Source of the DNA: Candidatus Latescibacterota bacterium
GTDB taxonomy: Bacteria > Latescibacterota > UBA2968
Length of the DNA stretch: 64,000 bases
NCBI GenBank assembly: GCA_022824945.1
Contig: JAJDYX010000055.1
Location: 1 to 64,000, forward strand
Direction of reading: 5' to 3'
Of the stretch, positions 26,441-35,228 are shown in pieces. The notes below the pieces were generated by a model. It made no database searches and was not told the DNA's origin. It saw only the letters and a list, made by a program, of their open reading frames with translations. A program made the position numbers and the translations under genes. Each line of letters starts with the position of its first letter. Within the stretch, counting starts at the first letter, position 1.

Positions 26441-27369
26441 CACGCGCCTCCTGACCGCCTGCTCGGCGCGATCAGCCCATCGTTGCGCCGATGTAAAAAC
26501 CGATGCAACGCCATATCCAGAGGCTCAGAACACACAAACTCCTCGATATCGATTTCCGCTGACAAACACGCTTCTCTTATCGCGCCAAAATGTCGCCTGC
26601 GATTTTCCAAATAAGCCTCGCGCACCTCTTCTGGCACGGCAAATTGCTCGCGACTGTCCTCGGCATCCACCAGCGTCACCGACCGATCAAAAGGAAACGT
26701 CTGCTCAGCCGGATCGCTCACCTGCAACACCAGCACATCGTGACGCTGCGCTCGCAGAGAACGCAAATGCACAATCATCTCATCTGCCGGATGCAACAAA
26801 TCGCCGATCAACACCACCATCCCTCGCGCAGGCAACACATCGCCCATCACCCGCAACGTCCCCGCCGTATCCGTCTCTTCACCCGCGGGCCTCAAATTGT
26901 CGATCTCCATCAAAATGCGATGGCGCTGCCCATCCCGACGACGCGCTGGCACATGCGCAATCAACTCCCGATGATAAGCGGCAAAACCCACGGCATCTCC
27001 CTGACCGGAAGCCAGCATCACCAGACACGCCGCCAGCATCTGTGCATACCGAAACTTGCTCACTTCTCCCGAACCATAATCCATAGACGCACTGCAATCC
27101 AGCAAAATAGTAGAACGCAAATTGCGCTCATCCTGAAACTGCTTCACGTGCAACCGATCACTCCGCCCGTACAGCCGCCAATCCACAAAGCGCAAATCAT
27201 CACCCCACGCATAAGGGCGATATTGGGCAAACTCAACCGACGCCCCATGGTGAATACTGCGATGCGCCCCACCCTGCAACCCGGAAATCACAGTACGCGC
27301 CAGAAGTTCCAGATCGGCAATACGCGCCAACTCAGCCGGGTCGAGATATGTGTAAATAGAATTTTGCAT
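26440..27369 (-). CDS. DUF58 (VWA-like) protein
   Basis: A 309-residue soluble protein. The DUF58 hallmark is EFAQYRPYAWGDDLRFVDWR (residues 46-65), followed by a von Willebrand-like metal site D91-C-S-A-S95 and later VVLIGDLLHP. DUF58 proteins are the usual partners of MoxR-type AAA+ ATPases, thought to be adaptors or substrates for remodelling. It lies 10 bp downstream of the MoxR gene. The start at 27369 has only a weak ribosome site, which fits translational coupling with the upstream gene. Confidence 0.88.
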   Translation of the reverse strand: MQNSIYTYLDPAELARIADLELLARTVISGLQGGAHRSIHHGASVEFAQYRPYAWGDDLRFVDWRLYGRSDRLHVKQFQDERNLRSTILLDCSASMDYGSGEVSKFRYAQMLAACLVMLASGQGDAVGFAAYHRELIAHVPARRRDGQRHRILMEIDNLRPAGEETDTAGTLRVMGDVLPARGMVVLIGDLLHPADEMIVHLRSLRAQRHDVLVLQVSDPAEQTFPFDRSVTLVDAEDSREQFAVPEEVREAYLENRRRHFGAIREACLSAEIDIEEFVCSEPLDMALHRFLHRRNDGLIAPSRRSGGA

Positions 27370-27379
27370 AGCGATTAGC

Positions 27380-28408
27380 CTATACCAAATCCGCTTCTGG
27401 CGGCTGAACGGTCTCTAACAACCGATTGATAACATCCTCGGCATTAACGCGATCAGCCTCAGCTCTAAAATTGGTCAAAATGCGGTGGCGCAACACATTG
27501 GGTGCAACAGCTCGTACATCACCAAAAGAAACGTGGTATCGCCCCTTGAGCAACGCCCGCGCCTTTGCCCCCAGCAACAACCCCTGAACGCCGCGTGTAC
27601 CCGCGCCCCAACTCACCCATGAATTCACAAAATCCGGTGCCATATCCCCCGGGCGGCTCGCCTGCACCAGTTGCACCGCATAACGCGCCACAGGCTCGGC
27701 AACCGGAACCATCCGCACCAGCCTGGAAAAATCGAGCATATCTGCACCCGAAAACACAGACTCGACCTCTTCGGCCTCAATCGACGTCGTGCGCGTCGCC
27801 ACATCCAACTCCTCATCCTCCGCCAAATAATCGATCCAGATATTCATCATAAAGCGATCCAACTGCGCCTCGGGCAGTGGATAGGTCCCCTCCAATTCAA
27901 TGGGATTCTGCGTTGCCAGAACGTAAAACGGTTGCTCCAGCGCGTGCAAATTACCCCCTATTGTCACCTGCTTCTCCTCCATCGCCTCCAGCAGTGCAGC
28001 CTGTGTCTTGGGCGGCGTGCGATTAATCTCATCAGCCAGCAAAATATGCGTAAAAATAGGACCCGGAATAAACCGCAACTCGCGATGCCCGCCCACGCGA
28101 TCCTCGTCGATAATCTCTGTACCCGTTATATCCGAAGGCATTAGATCCGGCGTAAACTGAACGCGCTTAAAATCCAAATCCAAAATTTTCGCAATCGTAC
28201 GCACCAGCAGCGTCTTCGCCAAACCCGGCGCCCCCGTCAACAAACAATGACCACCGCTAAACAACACAATCAGCAACGACTCAATAACCTCATCCTGCCC
28301 GACGATCACTTTGCGAACCTGCTCCATCATCCGCGCGCGACCATCGCGCAACTTGTCTATCGCCTCAGCCTCAAATGGCATTTCCTGTACTTGAATGGTT
28401 TCTCCCAA
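27380..28408 (-). CDS. MoxR-family AAA+ ATPase
   Basis: A 342-residue AAA+ ATPase. Walker A is G59-A-P-G-L-A-K65-T66, Walker B is ILLADEINR (D126, E127), and the MoxR motif NPIELEGTYPLPEAQLDRF is intact. MoxR ATPases act as chaperone-like remodelers with VWA proteins. The start used here is TTG at 28408 with GAGGTGAT just upstream. An in-frame ATG at 28381 has a poorer ribosome site but cannot be excluded. It is followed by DUF58, BatA, DUF4175 and VWA genes, the usual order in FCB-type genomes. Confidence 0.9.
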   Translation of the reverse strand: MGETIQVQEMPFEAEAIDKLRDGRARMMEQVRKVIVGQDEVIESLLIVLFSGGHCLLTGAPGLAKTLLVRTIAKILDLDFKRVQFTPDLMPSDITGTEIIDEDRVGGHRELRFIPGPIFTHILLADEINRTPPKTQAALLEAMEEKQVTIGGNLHALEQPFYVLATQNPIELEGTYPLPEAQLDRFMMNIWIDYLAEDEELDVATRTTSIEAEEVESVFSGADMLDFSRLVRMVPVAEPVARYAVQLVQASRPGDMAPDFVNSWVSWGAGTRGVQGLLLGAKARALLKGRYHVSFGDVRAVAPNVLRHRILTNFRAEADRVNAEDVINRLLETVQPPEADLV

Positions 28409-28425
28409 AAATCACCTCTATTATT

Positions 28426-29280
28426 TTAATGCGTCATCGCATACACCACGATATTAATACCCATCGGATACGCCTTGGGCGCGGAAAAATTGCGAAAATA
28501 CTCGTAATTCTCGCCCTCGCGCTCCCAGCCATCACCCAAATCCGTATTGTGCATCACCACCACCATCAACCGCCCGTCCCGATCAAAAATGCCTTTGCAG
28601 TGCGCCTCAGAACCGTATTCGTCATAACGCCCTGCCCAGCCCTCATAAGTAATCCCCGTCGATTGCCAGTCCCAGAAACTGCCCAGACCCGGCACCTGCG
28701 GCACCTCCTTAATATCAAACACAATGTGAAACAACTCGTGATCCAGCGGAATATCCACCAGGGGAAATTCATCGGGCGGCAACACCTGAGAAATCTCGTA
28801 CACCCAATTTCGCCATGCATCATCCCCCCAGAAATCATCCACCAGCAAAAAACCACCGCGCAACAAATACTCGCGCAATCCCTCCTGCTCGGACACACTC
28901 AAAGCCATACGCCCCACTTCGAGCATATAAACAAAAGGATACTTAAATACCTCGGGATCATCCAGGCGCACAATCACATGCTTAAACTGCCCGTCTTCTG
29001 TGCGATTCACATTGAGCGTTGTAATTTGAGACAAACGCAGAGAAAAATTCTCATCCGACTCGGGATAATCCACCGCCCAACTGCCCCTTCGCCGCCGATA
29101 TCCCCAATCATCATCGCCCGTATAATTCGAATACTCGATACGACAAAACGTAAACGTATTGCCCGGAAAAATATCGCGTTCCATCCGCTCGAAAGGGCCT
29201 CGCCGTCTGCGCCCGAACTGTGCATCGACATCCCACTCGGGCATCAACAACACCAACAAACACGCCAACAAAATTCGCAT
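28426..29280 (-). CDS. Secreted DUF4159 protein
   Basis: A 284-residue exported protein. The signal peptide MRILLACLLVLLMPEWDVDA is followed by an Arg/Gly segment, then the DUF4159 region (TFCRIEYSNYTGDDDWGY, NLNVNRTEDGQF-like strand, LREYLLRGGFLLVDDFWGDDAW, PLDHELFHIVFDIKEVPQ). It ends with YPMGINIVVYAMTH. DUF4159 domains resemble amidotransferase-like folds. The start ATG 29280 overlaps the preceding stop (TGATG) with GGAGGTG upstream. It is a constant companion of MoxR/BatA operons; molecular role unknown. Confidence 0.85.
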   Translation of the reverse strand: MRILLACLLVLLMPEWDVDAQFGRRRRGPFERMERDIFPGNTFTFCRIEYSNYTGDDDWGYRRRRGSWAVDYPESDENFSLRLSQITTLNVNRTEDGQFKHVIVRLDDPEVFKYPFVYMLEVGRMALSVSEQEGLREYLLRGGFLLVDDFWGDDAWRNWVYEISQVLPPDEFPLVDIPLDHELFHIVFDIKEVPQVPGLGSFWDWQSTGITYEGWAGRYDEYGSEAHCKGIFDRDGRLMVVVMHNTDLGDGWEREGENYEYFRNFSAPKAYPMGINIVVYAMTH

Positions 29281-31703
29281 CACTGCACCTCCACCAATTC
29301 CAACAACAACTGTTGTGCATCCCAAAAATGCGGCATTGTTTCCAACAGCGCGAGCACCTCGGCTTTTGCAGCCACAACCTCACCCTTTTTTGCCAGAGCC
29401 TCCGCCAGATTGAGCCGATGCGCTGCTCGACCCGGTACATCCAGATAAATCAACCGACGCCAATCCGCAATAGCCGCATCCCAATCTGCCAGCATCTCGT
29501 GTACCTCTGCTCTTCGCGCCAGTACCTCAACCTGAAACGGACGCACCGCCAATGCCCGCTCCAGCACCGTAAGTGCAGCCGTCCAGTCTTTATCCTCCAT
29601 ATAAAATCCACTCAACGCCAGACAGGCTTCAGGCGCTGTCGCATCCCATTCAACGAGCTTTTTCAAGGCTTTGCGGTGCCACTTTGGGTCCCCACGCACC
29701 ATCCCGGCATCCACCCATAGCCTCAAAGGCGCATCTTCCGCAACATAGTCTGGATACAGAGCATACGCTTTCAGAAAAAACCGCTCTGCATCCGCCCAGT
29801 TCTTTGCCTCAACTGCCTCTTTCCCCGCATTTAATTTCTGGCGAAACTCCGAATTTTTGGACAGCGCCCTGAGGGGCGCGCATCGATTCCCCAGATATTC
29901 CATAAACCGCTCATCCATGAGACGGGCAGAAACACCACTGGCCGAAATCAACGCCTCAACAGCCTCCATACCATCGCCAATGCGGTCGAGTGCCGTCACC
30001 AATGCATCGTGGCCGTAGTGATTCACGTAAAATGCCACAAACTCGCCCGATACAAAATACCCATACATCAGATGCATCGGCGTTTCTGGATCCGTAAAAA
30101 ACCGCCCGAGATCGCCTACAGCCGGAAACCCCTCGCCATCTACAATATGCTTAAATTCAGGATTCAGCCGCTGCCCCCACGACACATCCTTTTGCGTCTC
30201 TTCATAGACCGAAATCCCCTCCGACAACCAGCGCGGCATGCGATTATGGGTCTTTTGCAGCGTAATCACATGCACAAACTCGTGCCACAACACCTGTTGC
30301 CAGTTCATCGTGCCAGGTGGTCGCGCCCGAGGAGAATCCATCGTGACCAACCGTCCAAAACAAATGCCCAAATGCCCCGCATTGCCCGGCAACCCAACCG
30401 ACCGCACCATAAACACATCGTGATCGTCAAACACCTGCACCACCACGGGCGTGTGCAATTCAATATTGTATTTTCTCTGATAGTACAAAGCCGCTTCATT
30501 GAGCAGTCCCAACAGTCCATCGGACATCACCTCGGCTTCTTGCCTGGGCAATTGCAACTTGAAAATACCGCGCGATATCGTCACAAAACCATCAATCGCA
30601 TCGGCAGCCTCGAGCAAATTATATGCCCGCACGCTATATGGATCAGCCGCAAAAACACGCTCCAACTCGCTTCGCGCCTCGGCATCTTTGCCCAACCGCA
30701 ACAAATCATACGCCAACAGCAAACGCGCCTCAACATCTTTTGCATCAATTTCCAACGCACGCGCTTGAAAAGCACGCCCTTCTTCAAACCGGTATTGCCG
30801 AGACGCAATGCGCCCGGGAATGCGAAAAGCACCTGAAAAATACCCATTAAAAGCCAATGCCCGTTCCTGCATTTTTGCCATCGTTGCTGAATCGTCCAAT
30901 AAAAAAAACGCCGCTGCCTTTAACCCCAGCGCTTTCAGGTGGTTTGGATTAACAGACAGGATAGAATCCAGCATCGCAAGCGCGGCATGTGCTTCATTGC
31001 GACCCAACAATTGCTCGGCTTGCAACCGCCGGACCTCCAGATGATTCGGATTGAGGGCGAAAAGTTGCGCCATCACTTCCAAAACCCGATCATCGCCCGC
31101 GTGATAATAACACCACATCAACCCCGCCAAAGCCTCCTGATTTTCGGGATCCAACGCAAGCGCTGCACCGTATTTCTCCGCCGCTACATCAAAAGCGCGT
31201 TTGTCCAGAGATAGCTTCCCCGCCGCAATAAACACAGACACGCTATTGGGAAATGCCTGAGCCATCAAATTGTAAAATCGCAACAGCGATTTTGGATCTT
31301 CGCCCTTCAACTCGCGCAGCCGCGCAGCCGCGAGAAAATCATCGACATCAGGGCGATATTCCGACAACAATTGCACCTGGCGCTCGGCCTGCATCAATGC
31401 CGTGGCATAATCGCCCATCCGACCGCGCATGCGATACAACTCGGCCAATCGCACAGCCACATCGGGCCCACTTCCAACCCCTTCCAGTTGCTCAATCGCT
31501 TCGTCAACGCGACCCGTCAACACCAGCAACTCGGCATAATCCCGCCGCGTTGACCACGGGTGATAAGACGCGCGCTCGAGCACTTTCACCGCCTCGGCAT
31601 AATCGCCCTGCGCCCACAACGCGCGATAATCCGTCTCCTGCGCAGAAACGCTTTCCGCGCTAAAGAAGATTGCGCAGACTAAATATATGATTCGAGAAAG
31701 CAT
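29280..31703 (-). CDS. Secreted TPR protein with HExxH (peptidase MA-like) domain
   Basis: An 807-residue exported protein opening the eight-gene operon. A signal peptide (LSRIIYLVCAIFFSAESVSA-QE) precedes many tetratricopeptide-type helical pairs. Around residue 473 lies H-E-F-V-H, followed by the WLSEGISVYEE segment, which supplies the third (Glu) ligand of a gluzincin. This is the pattern of peptidase-MA-like domains. A second TPR block fills the C-terminus. ATG 31703 is chosen because it directly begins the signal peptide. Upstream ribosome sites are weak for both it and the ATG at 31739. Confidence 0.8.
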   Translation of the reverse strand: MLSRIIYLVCAIFFSAESVSAQETDYRALWAQGDYAEAVKVLERASYHPWSTRRDYAELLVLTGRVDEAIEQLEGVGSGPDVAVRLAELYRMRGRMGDYATALMQAERQVQLLSEYRPDVDDFLAAARLRELKGEDPKSLLRFYNLMAQAFPNSVSVFIAAGKLSLDKRAFDVAAEKYGAALALDPENQEALAGLMWCYYHAGDDRVLEVMAQLFALNPNHLEVRRLQAEQLLGRNEAHAALAMLDSILSVNPNHLKALGLKAAAFFLLDDSATMAKMQERALAFNGYFSGAFRIPGRIASRQYRFEEGRAFQARALEIDAKDVEARLLLAYDLLRLGKDAEARSELERVFAADPYSVRAYNLLEAADAIDGFVTISRGIFKLQLPRQEAEVMSDGLLGLLNEAALYYQRKYNIELHTPVVVQVFDDHDVFMVRSVGLPGNAGHLGICFGRLVTMDSPRARPPGTMNWQQVLWHEFVHVITLQKTHNRMPRWLSEGISVYEETQKDVSWGQRLNPEFKHIVDGEGFPAVGDLGRFFTDPETPMHLMYGYFVSGEFVAFYVNHYGHDALVTALDRIGDGMEAVEALISASGVSARLMDERFMEYLGNRCAPLRALSKNSEFRQKLNAGKEAVEAKNWADAERFFLKAYALYPDYVAEDAPLRLWVDAGMVRGDPKWHRKALKKLVEWDATAPEACLALSGFYMEDKDWTAALTVLERALAVRPFQVEVLARRAEVHEMLADWDAAIADWRRLIYLDVPGRAAHRLNLAEALAKKGEVVAAKAEVLALLETMPHFWDAQQLLLELVEVQ

Positions 31704-31779
31704 AGGAATACGCTGTACCCTGCATTTTAAAAGATGCATAACTTACTATATGAATTTCGACCTTGATATCATCTGGTTT

Positions 31780-31828
31780 GTTCCCTTCACACTTCATACT
31801 TCACACTTCATACTTCTTATCTCTCACC
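31780..31828. repeat. Degenerate CACTTCATACTT repeat
   Basis: CACACTTCATACTTCACACTTCATACTTC is a nearly perfect 10-bp-period repeat in the short gap between the operon start and the aldo/keto reductase end. Confidence 0.6.
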
Positions 31829-32795
31829 TATTATACGGAAAATGACCCCCGCGCACTTCGCGCCACACCGCATCGCAAGCCTGTAGCACATCCTCATCCA
31901 AACGCCCATCTGCGGCCTGAATATTGTGCGTCAGATACTCCAGCTTGCTCGCGCCCAAAATCATCGAATCGATAATCGACTGAGACATCAGCCATTGCAA
32001 AGACAATTCAATCATCGTCTTGCCCGCAGTATGTGCAATCTGCTTCAACGCATCAAGCGCGTCAAAATTGCGATCGTGCCAGAACCTGCCGTAATAATCC
32101 CGATTCAAATCAAAACGCGTACCCACTGCGGGTTCGGTATCCCGCGTGTGTTTGCCCGTCAGCATGCCCGCTGCAAGCGGATTATATACAGCCATCCCAA
32201 TATTCATCTCACGACTAAACGCAACGCACTCCTCATCGATACTCCGCGTAATCAAATTATAGGGTACCTGCAACACCACAGGCGGCGCCCAATTATTCAC
32301 ATCGCATTTCCAAAGCGCTTTCATCACCTGCCATGAAGCGAAATTCGACATCCCCACATATATAATCTTGCCCTGTTGTACCAAAGTGTCAAACGCCGCC
32401 ATCGTCTCCTCAAGAGGCGTATTCCAATCGGGCTTGTGCAAATACAAAATATCCAGACAATCGGTCTGCAATCGCTTCAAACACGCTTCCACCCCTCGAA
32501 TCACATGCCAGCGGTGCAACCCCTGATCCTTAATCTCGTCCTCCCCGACAAAATTGGCTATCTTGCTCGCCAAAATCACCCGATCGCGTTTGCCCTTGAG
32601 CGCCTTGCCCACAATTTCTTCGGACACACCATTGACATAAGTATCTGCCGTATCGATAAAATTCACACCGGCATCCAGAGCCGTATCCACCATGCGAATA
32701 GACGTAGCCTCATCGGCCTGATCTCCAAATGTCATAGCTCCCAAACATATACGCGACACGCGAATACCCGTCCCTCTCAAAACGCGATACTCCAT
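31824..32795 (-). CDS. Aldo/keto reductase
   Basis: A 323-residue NADPH-type aldo/keto reductase with the catalytic tetrad visible: D48 and Y53 (FIDTADTYVNG), K78 (LASKI) and H120 (LYLH). The N-terminal strand VLRGTGIRVSRICLGAMTFG and the cofactor-binding C-terminal part are typical of the AKR11/12/YhdN-like branch. AAGGAGG lies just before the ATG. It is transcribed separately from the large operon and diverges from the small membrane gene at 32916. The substrate cannot be deduced. Confidence 0.9.
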   Translation of the reverse strand: MEYRVLRGTGIRVSRICLGAMTFGDQADEATSIRMVDTALDAGVNFIDTADTYVNGVSEEIVGKALKGKRDRVILASKIANFVGEDEIKDQGLHRWHVIRGVEACLKRLQTDCLDILYLHKPDWNTPLEETMAAFDTLVQQGKIIYVGMSNFASWQVMKALWKCDVNNWAPPVVLQVPYNLITRSIDEECVAFSREMNIGMAVYNPLAAGMLTGKHTRDTEPAVGTRFDLNRDYYGRFWHDRNFDALDALKQIAHTAGKTMIELSLQWLMSQSIIDSMILGASKLEYLTHNIQAADGRLDEDVLQACDAVWREVRGGHFPYNR

Positions 32796-32915
32796 CTTTC
32801 CTCCTTATAAGCTGTCTTAAACAGTGAACAACACAACTGTTGCTTGTACAATCTTTTTCCTTATCTTTACCTTGTCGCTATAACATAACACTGTTTCGTG
32901 ACTTCGCAATATACT

Positions 32916-33089
32916 ATGATCTGGCTCTTCATCTTTATTTTTATCGCATTTTGGGTCTATATGGGTATTGAACTCTACCTGTATTTTCGCAAACCCAAAA
33001 ATACCGAAAACTGGGACGACATGTCCGAATGGGCATGGCGGCGCACAGTACGCAAAGCCATTGACGAAATGTTAAATGAGAAGCGGTAG
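32916..33089 (+). CDS. Small single-span membrane protein
   Basis: A 57-residue protein with one N-terminal transmembrane helix (IWLFIFIFIAFWVYMGIELYLYF) and a charged cytoplasmic tail with two Trp residues (WAWRR). GTG 32898 would add six residues; neither start has a clear ribosome site. It ends 12 bp before the heme A synthase-like gene and may be a small helper of it. Function unknown. Confidence 0.5.
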   Translation: MIWLFIFIFIAFWVYMGIELYLYFRKPKNTENWDDMSEWAWRRTVRKAIDEMLNEKR

Positions 33090-33101
33090 TCAGCAGGTTT
33101 T

Positions 33102-34043
33102 ATGAACGCATTCCAAAAAACCGCCATCACCACCCTCGTTGCGATCCTCTTGCTCATCGGCGTTGGCAGTCTCGTGCGCGTTTCGGGCGCGGGCCTGGGG
33201 TGTCCAGACTGGCCCCGGTGCTGGGGCTGCTGGTTCCCACCCTCGAGTATCGACGACATTGACCGGGCCTATCTCGCAGAACGCGGGCTAAACATCGAAG
33301 ACTTCAACCCGGTCAAAATGTGGATCGAATACATCAACCGCCTCATCGGCATGATCATCGGCCTGCTGGTCATCGCCACCTTTTTGCGCGCCATCCCATA
33401 TCGGAAAACACATCCCGCCATCTTCTATGGATCGCTAATAGCCGTCTTCCTCGTTGGCTTTGAAGGCTGGCTCGGCGGGCAAGTCGTAAAATCCGGTCTC
33501 AAACCCGGCATGATCACCCTGCACATGGCAGGCGCAATGGTACTCTTATGCCTGTTGCTCTACGTCACATTTTGCGCCGTTGACATCCGCCTTCCCGCCA
33601 CATTGCCCACCCCCAAATTACTCGCCCGCCTCTCGGCCATGCTCTTTATCATCGTATGCCTTCAAATGCTACTCGGCACACAGGTGCGCGAAGCCATCGA
33701 TCCCTACATCAAAAACAGCGAAGGCGTCGCTCGCAGTGCATGGATCGCCAATATAGGTCTTATGGATCACATCCACCGATCCTTCACCTGGGTGGTAATT
33801 GCCGTTGCTGCTTATCTCGTCTATATCATACGCAAAAATGCAATAGATGGCTTGCTCAAAGTGAGCAGCTACCTCTCATTCGCACTCATCCTGTTCCAGG
33901 CAGCCACTGGCATAGCTCTGGCTTATGGCGGGCTACCCCGCGTTTTTCAAGTACTCCATCTCGTAACCTCGGCCCTGCTCATCTGCGCGGTCTATACCCT
34001 GTGGCTCACACTGAGAGCTACCAACACAAGGAGGTCTTCATGA
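33102..34043 (+). CDS. ctaA: Heme A synthase-like (CtaA/COX15) membrane protein
   Basis: A 313-residue, roughly eight-helix protein. COX15/CtaA enzymes oxidise heme O to heme A for cytochrome oxidase. Heme-ligand candidates are H141 (TLHMAG), H225 (DHIHRSF) and H286 (VLHLVT). The first ligand motif, normally E-x-x-H-R, reads E76-Y-I-N79-R80. An extracellular loop has C34, C40 and C43 (CPDWPRCWGC). No oxidase subunit or heme O synthase lies nearby. The ATGA overlap with the next gene links it to a sugar-acid enzyme, probably by chance. Confidence 0.8.
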   Translation: MNAFQKTAITTLVAILLLIGVGSLVRVSGAGLGCPDWPRCWGCWFPPSSIDDIDRAYLAERGLNIEDFNPVKMWIEYINRLIGMIIGLLVIATFLRAIPYRKTHPAIFYGSLIAVFLVGFEGWLGGQVVKSGLKPGMITLHMAGAMVLLCLLLYVTFCAVDIRLPATLPTPKLLARLSAMLFIIVCLQMLLGTQVREAIDPYIKNSEGVARSAWIANIGLMDHIHRSFTWVVIAVAAYLVYIIRKNAIDGLLKVSSYLSFALILFQAATGIALAYGGLPRVFQVLHLVTSALLICAVYTLWLTLRATNTRRSS

Positions 34044-34999
34044 AAATTTCCGTCTGGCACCGCGAACTCTCCGATTCGTATCTTCGATTTGTCACCCAAC
34101 TCGGCGCTGACGCCCTCGATTTTGGGACTGATACGGACATTCCCGGCGTTGTAGAGCAGGGGTATCCCGACCTGGATGAACTTCTAAAAATGAAGAAAAA
34201 AATCCAGTCCTGGGGCCTGTCGATCAACCGCGTCAGCCTGCCAAATATCACGGAAAAATTTATGACCGATCAGCCCGGCGGCGAAAAAGAACTCGAAAAT
34301 ACATGTACGGCACTGCGCATACTTGGCGAAGCAGGCGTACCCATTGCCCGACAGCGATTCTGGGGCGATACATTTAACGAACTCATGTTTCGCTACCGAT
34401 CTGAACACCGCGGCGGATACCTCTCGCGCGGCGAAAGTCAAGCACTGACCAACCCCGTGCCCGAAACACCCGATTACGAAGCTCTGCAAGACTGGTGGAA
34501 ACACTTCTGCATCGTCTATGAAAACCTCGTGCCCATAGCCGAAGAAACCGGGATTAAGCTCGCCATTCACCCATCCGACTCTCCCAACCCGGACACCCCA
34601 TTCGGCGGCCTGGGATTTCACCGCGTCATCGACGCTTTTCCCAGCGCACAAGTGGGCTACCTCTACTGCTGTGGCACCCGCGCCGAAGCGGGCGGTTCAC
34701 CGCTCGTCCTCGACGAAATTAACAACTACGGCCGCAAAGATCGCATCTTTATGGTACACTTCCGCAATGTGCGCGGCTCATTCGCCACAGCGCGCGGCTT
34801 TGAAGAAACCCTGCTCGACGACGGCGACATGAACATGTTCAAGCTCTTGCTGGAACTCAACCGCGTGGGCTTTGATGGCTGCCTGAATCCCGACCACATT
34901 CCCGGACTCGAAGGTGACAACGCACCCATCACCGGTGGGTTGGCTTACTCCGTGGGCTATATCAAAGCGCTATTCGCCGCCCTCGCTGCACTGCCATGA
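34040..34999 (+). CDS. Mannonate dehydratase (UxuA)-like TIM-barrel protein
   Basis: A 319-residue barrel protein resembling UxuA, which dehydrates D-mannonate to 2-keto-3-deoxygluconate. Matching zones are KLAIHPSDSPNPDTPFGGLGF, the CCGT metal-Cys region, MVHFRNVRG and GCLNPDHIPG near the C-terminus. Full UxuA is nearer 390 residues, so this is a shorter relative and the reaction is uncertain. The true start is ATG 34040 with GGAGG 6 bp upstream, inside the end of the heme A synthase-like gene (4-bp overlap). It is followed by a tRNA transcription unit. Confidence 0.75.
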   Translation: MKISVWHRELSDSYLRFVTQLGADALDFGTDTDIPGVVEQGYPDLDELLKMKKKIQSWGLSINRVSLPNITEKFMTDQPGGEKELENTCTALRILGEAGVPIARQRFWGDTFNELMFRYRSEHRGGYLSRGESQALTNPVPETPDYEALQDWWKHFCIVYENLVPIAEETGIKLAIHPSDSPNPDTPFGGLGFHRVIDAFPSAQVGYLYCCGTRAEAGGSPLVLDEINNYGRKDRIFMVHFRNVRGSFATARGFEETLLDDGDMNMFKLLLELNRVGFDGCLNPDHIPGLEGDNAPITGGLAYSVGYIKALFAALAALP

Positions 35000-35017
35000 T
35001 GCGACGCACTCACCGTC

Positions 35018-35046
35018 TTGACAACCCATAGGCGATTTGATATATT
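35018..35046 (+). promoter_or_regulatory. Sigma70-type promoter of tRNA-Leu(CAG)
   Basis: TTGACA at 35018-35023, a 17-bp spacer and TATATT at 35041-35046. It lies 21 bp upstream of the tRNA 5' end. Confidence 0.85.
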
Positions 35047-35067
35047 TGCCTTCGCACGGGATCAGGT

Positions 35068-35154
35068 GCCGAAGTGATGGAATTGGTAGACGTGCGGCGT
35101 TCAGGGCGCCGTGGGCTTAGGCCCGTGTGGGTTCGAATCCCACCTTCGGCACCA
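35068..35154 (+). tRNA. tRNA-Leu (anticodon CAG)
   Basis: This 87-nt class II tRNA has acceptor GCCGAAG/CTTCGGC, discriminator A and encoded CCA. The anticodon loop TTCAGGG gives CAG, and a long variable arm and a GGTTCGAATCC T-arm are present. Confidence 0.95.
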
Positions 35155-35178
35155 TAAATTTTCACACAATGATACAAA

Positions 35179-35208
35179 GGGTTATGTCGCTTGGCATAAC
35201 CCTTTTTT
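35179..35208 (+). terminator. Intrinsic terminator after tRNA-Leu
   Basis: GGGTTATG and CATAACCC form an 8-bp stem around an 8-nt loop, followed by six T. It lies 24 bp after the tRNA and before the EamA gene. Confidence 0.9.
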
Positions 35209-35228
35209 ATACGCAATGGAGCGCGAGA

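Noticed and set aside
28375-29448. Long plus-strand frame
   Set aside because: Opposite the DUF4159 gene and its overlapping neighbours; no coding features.
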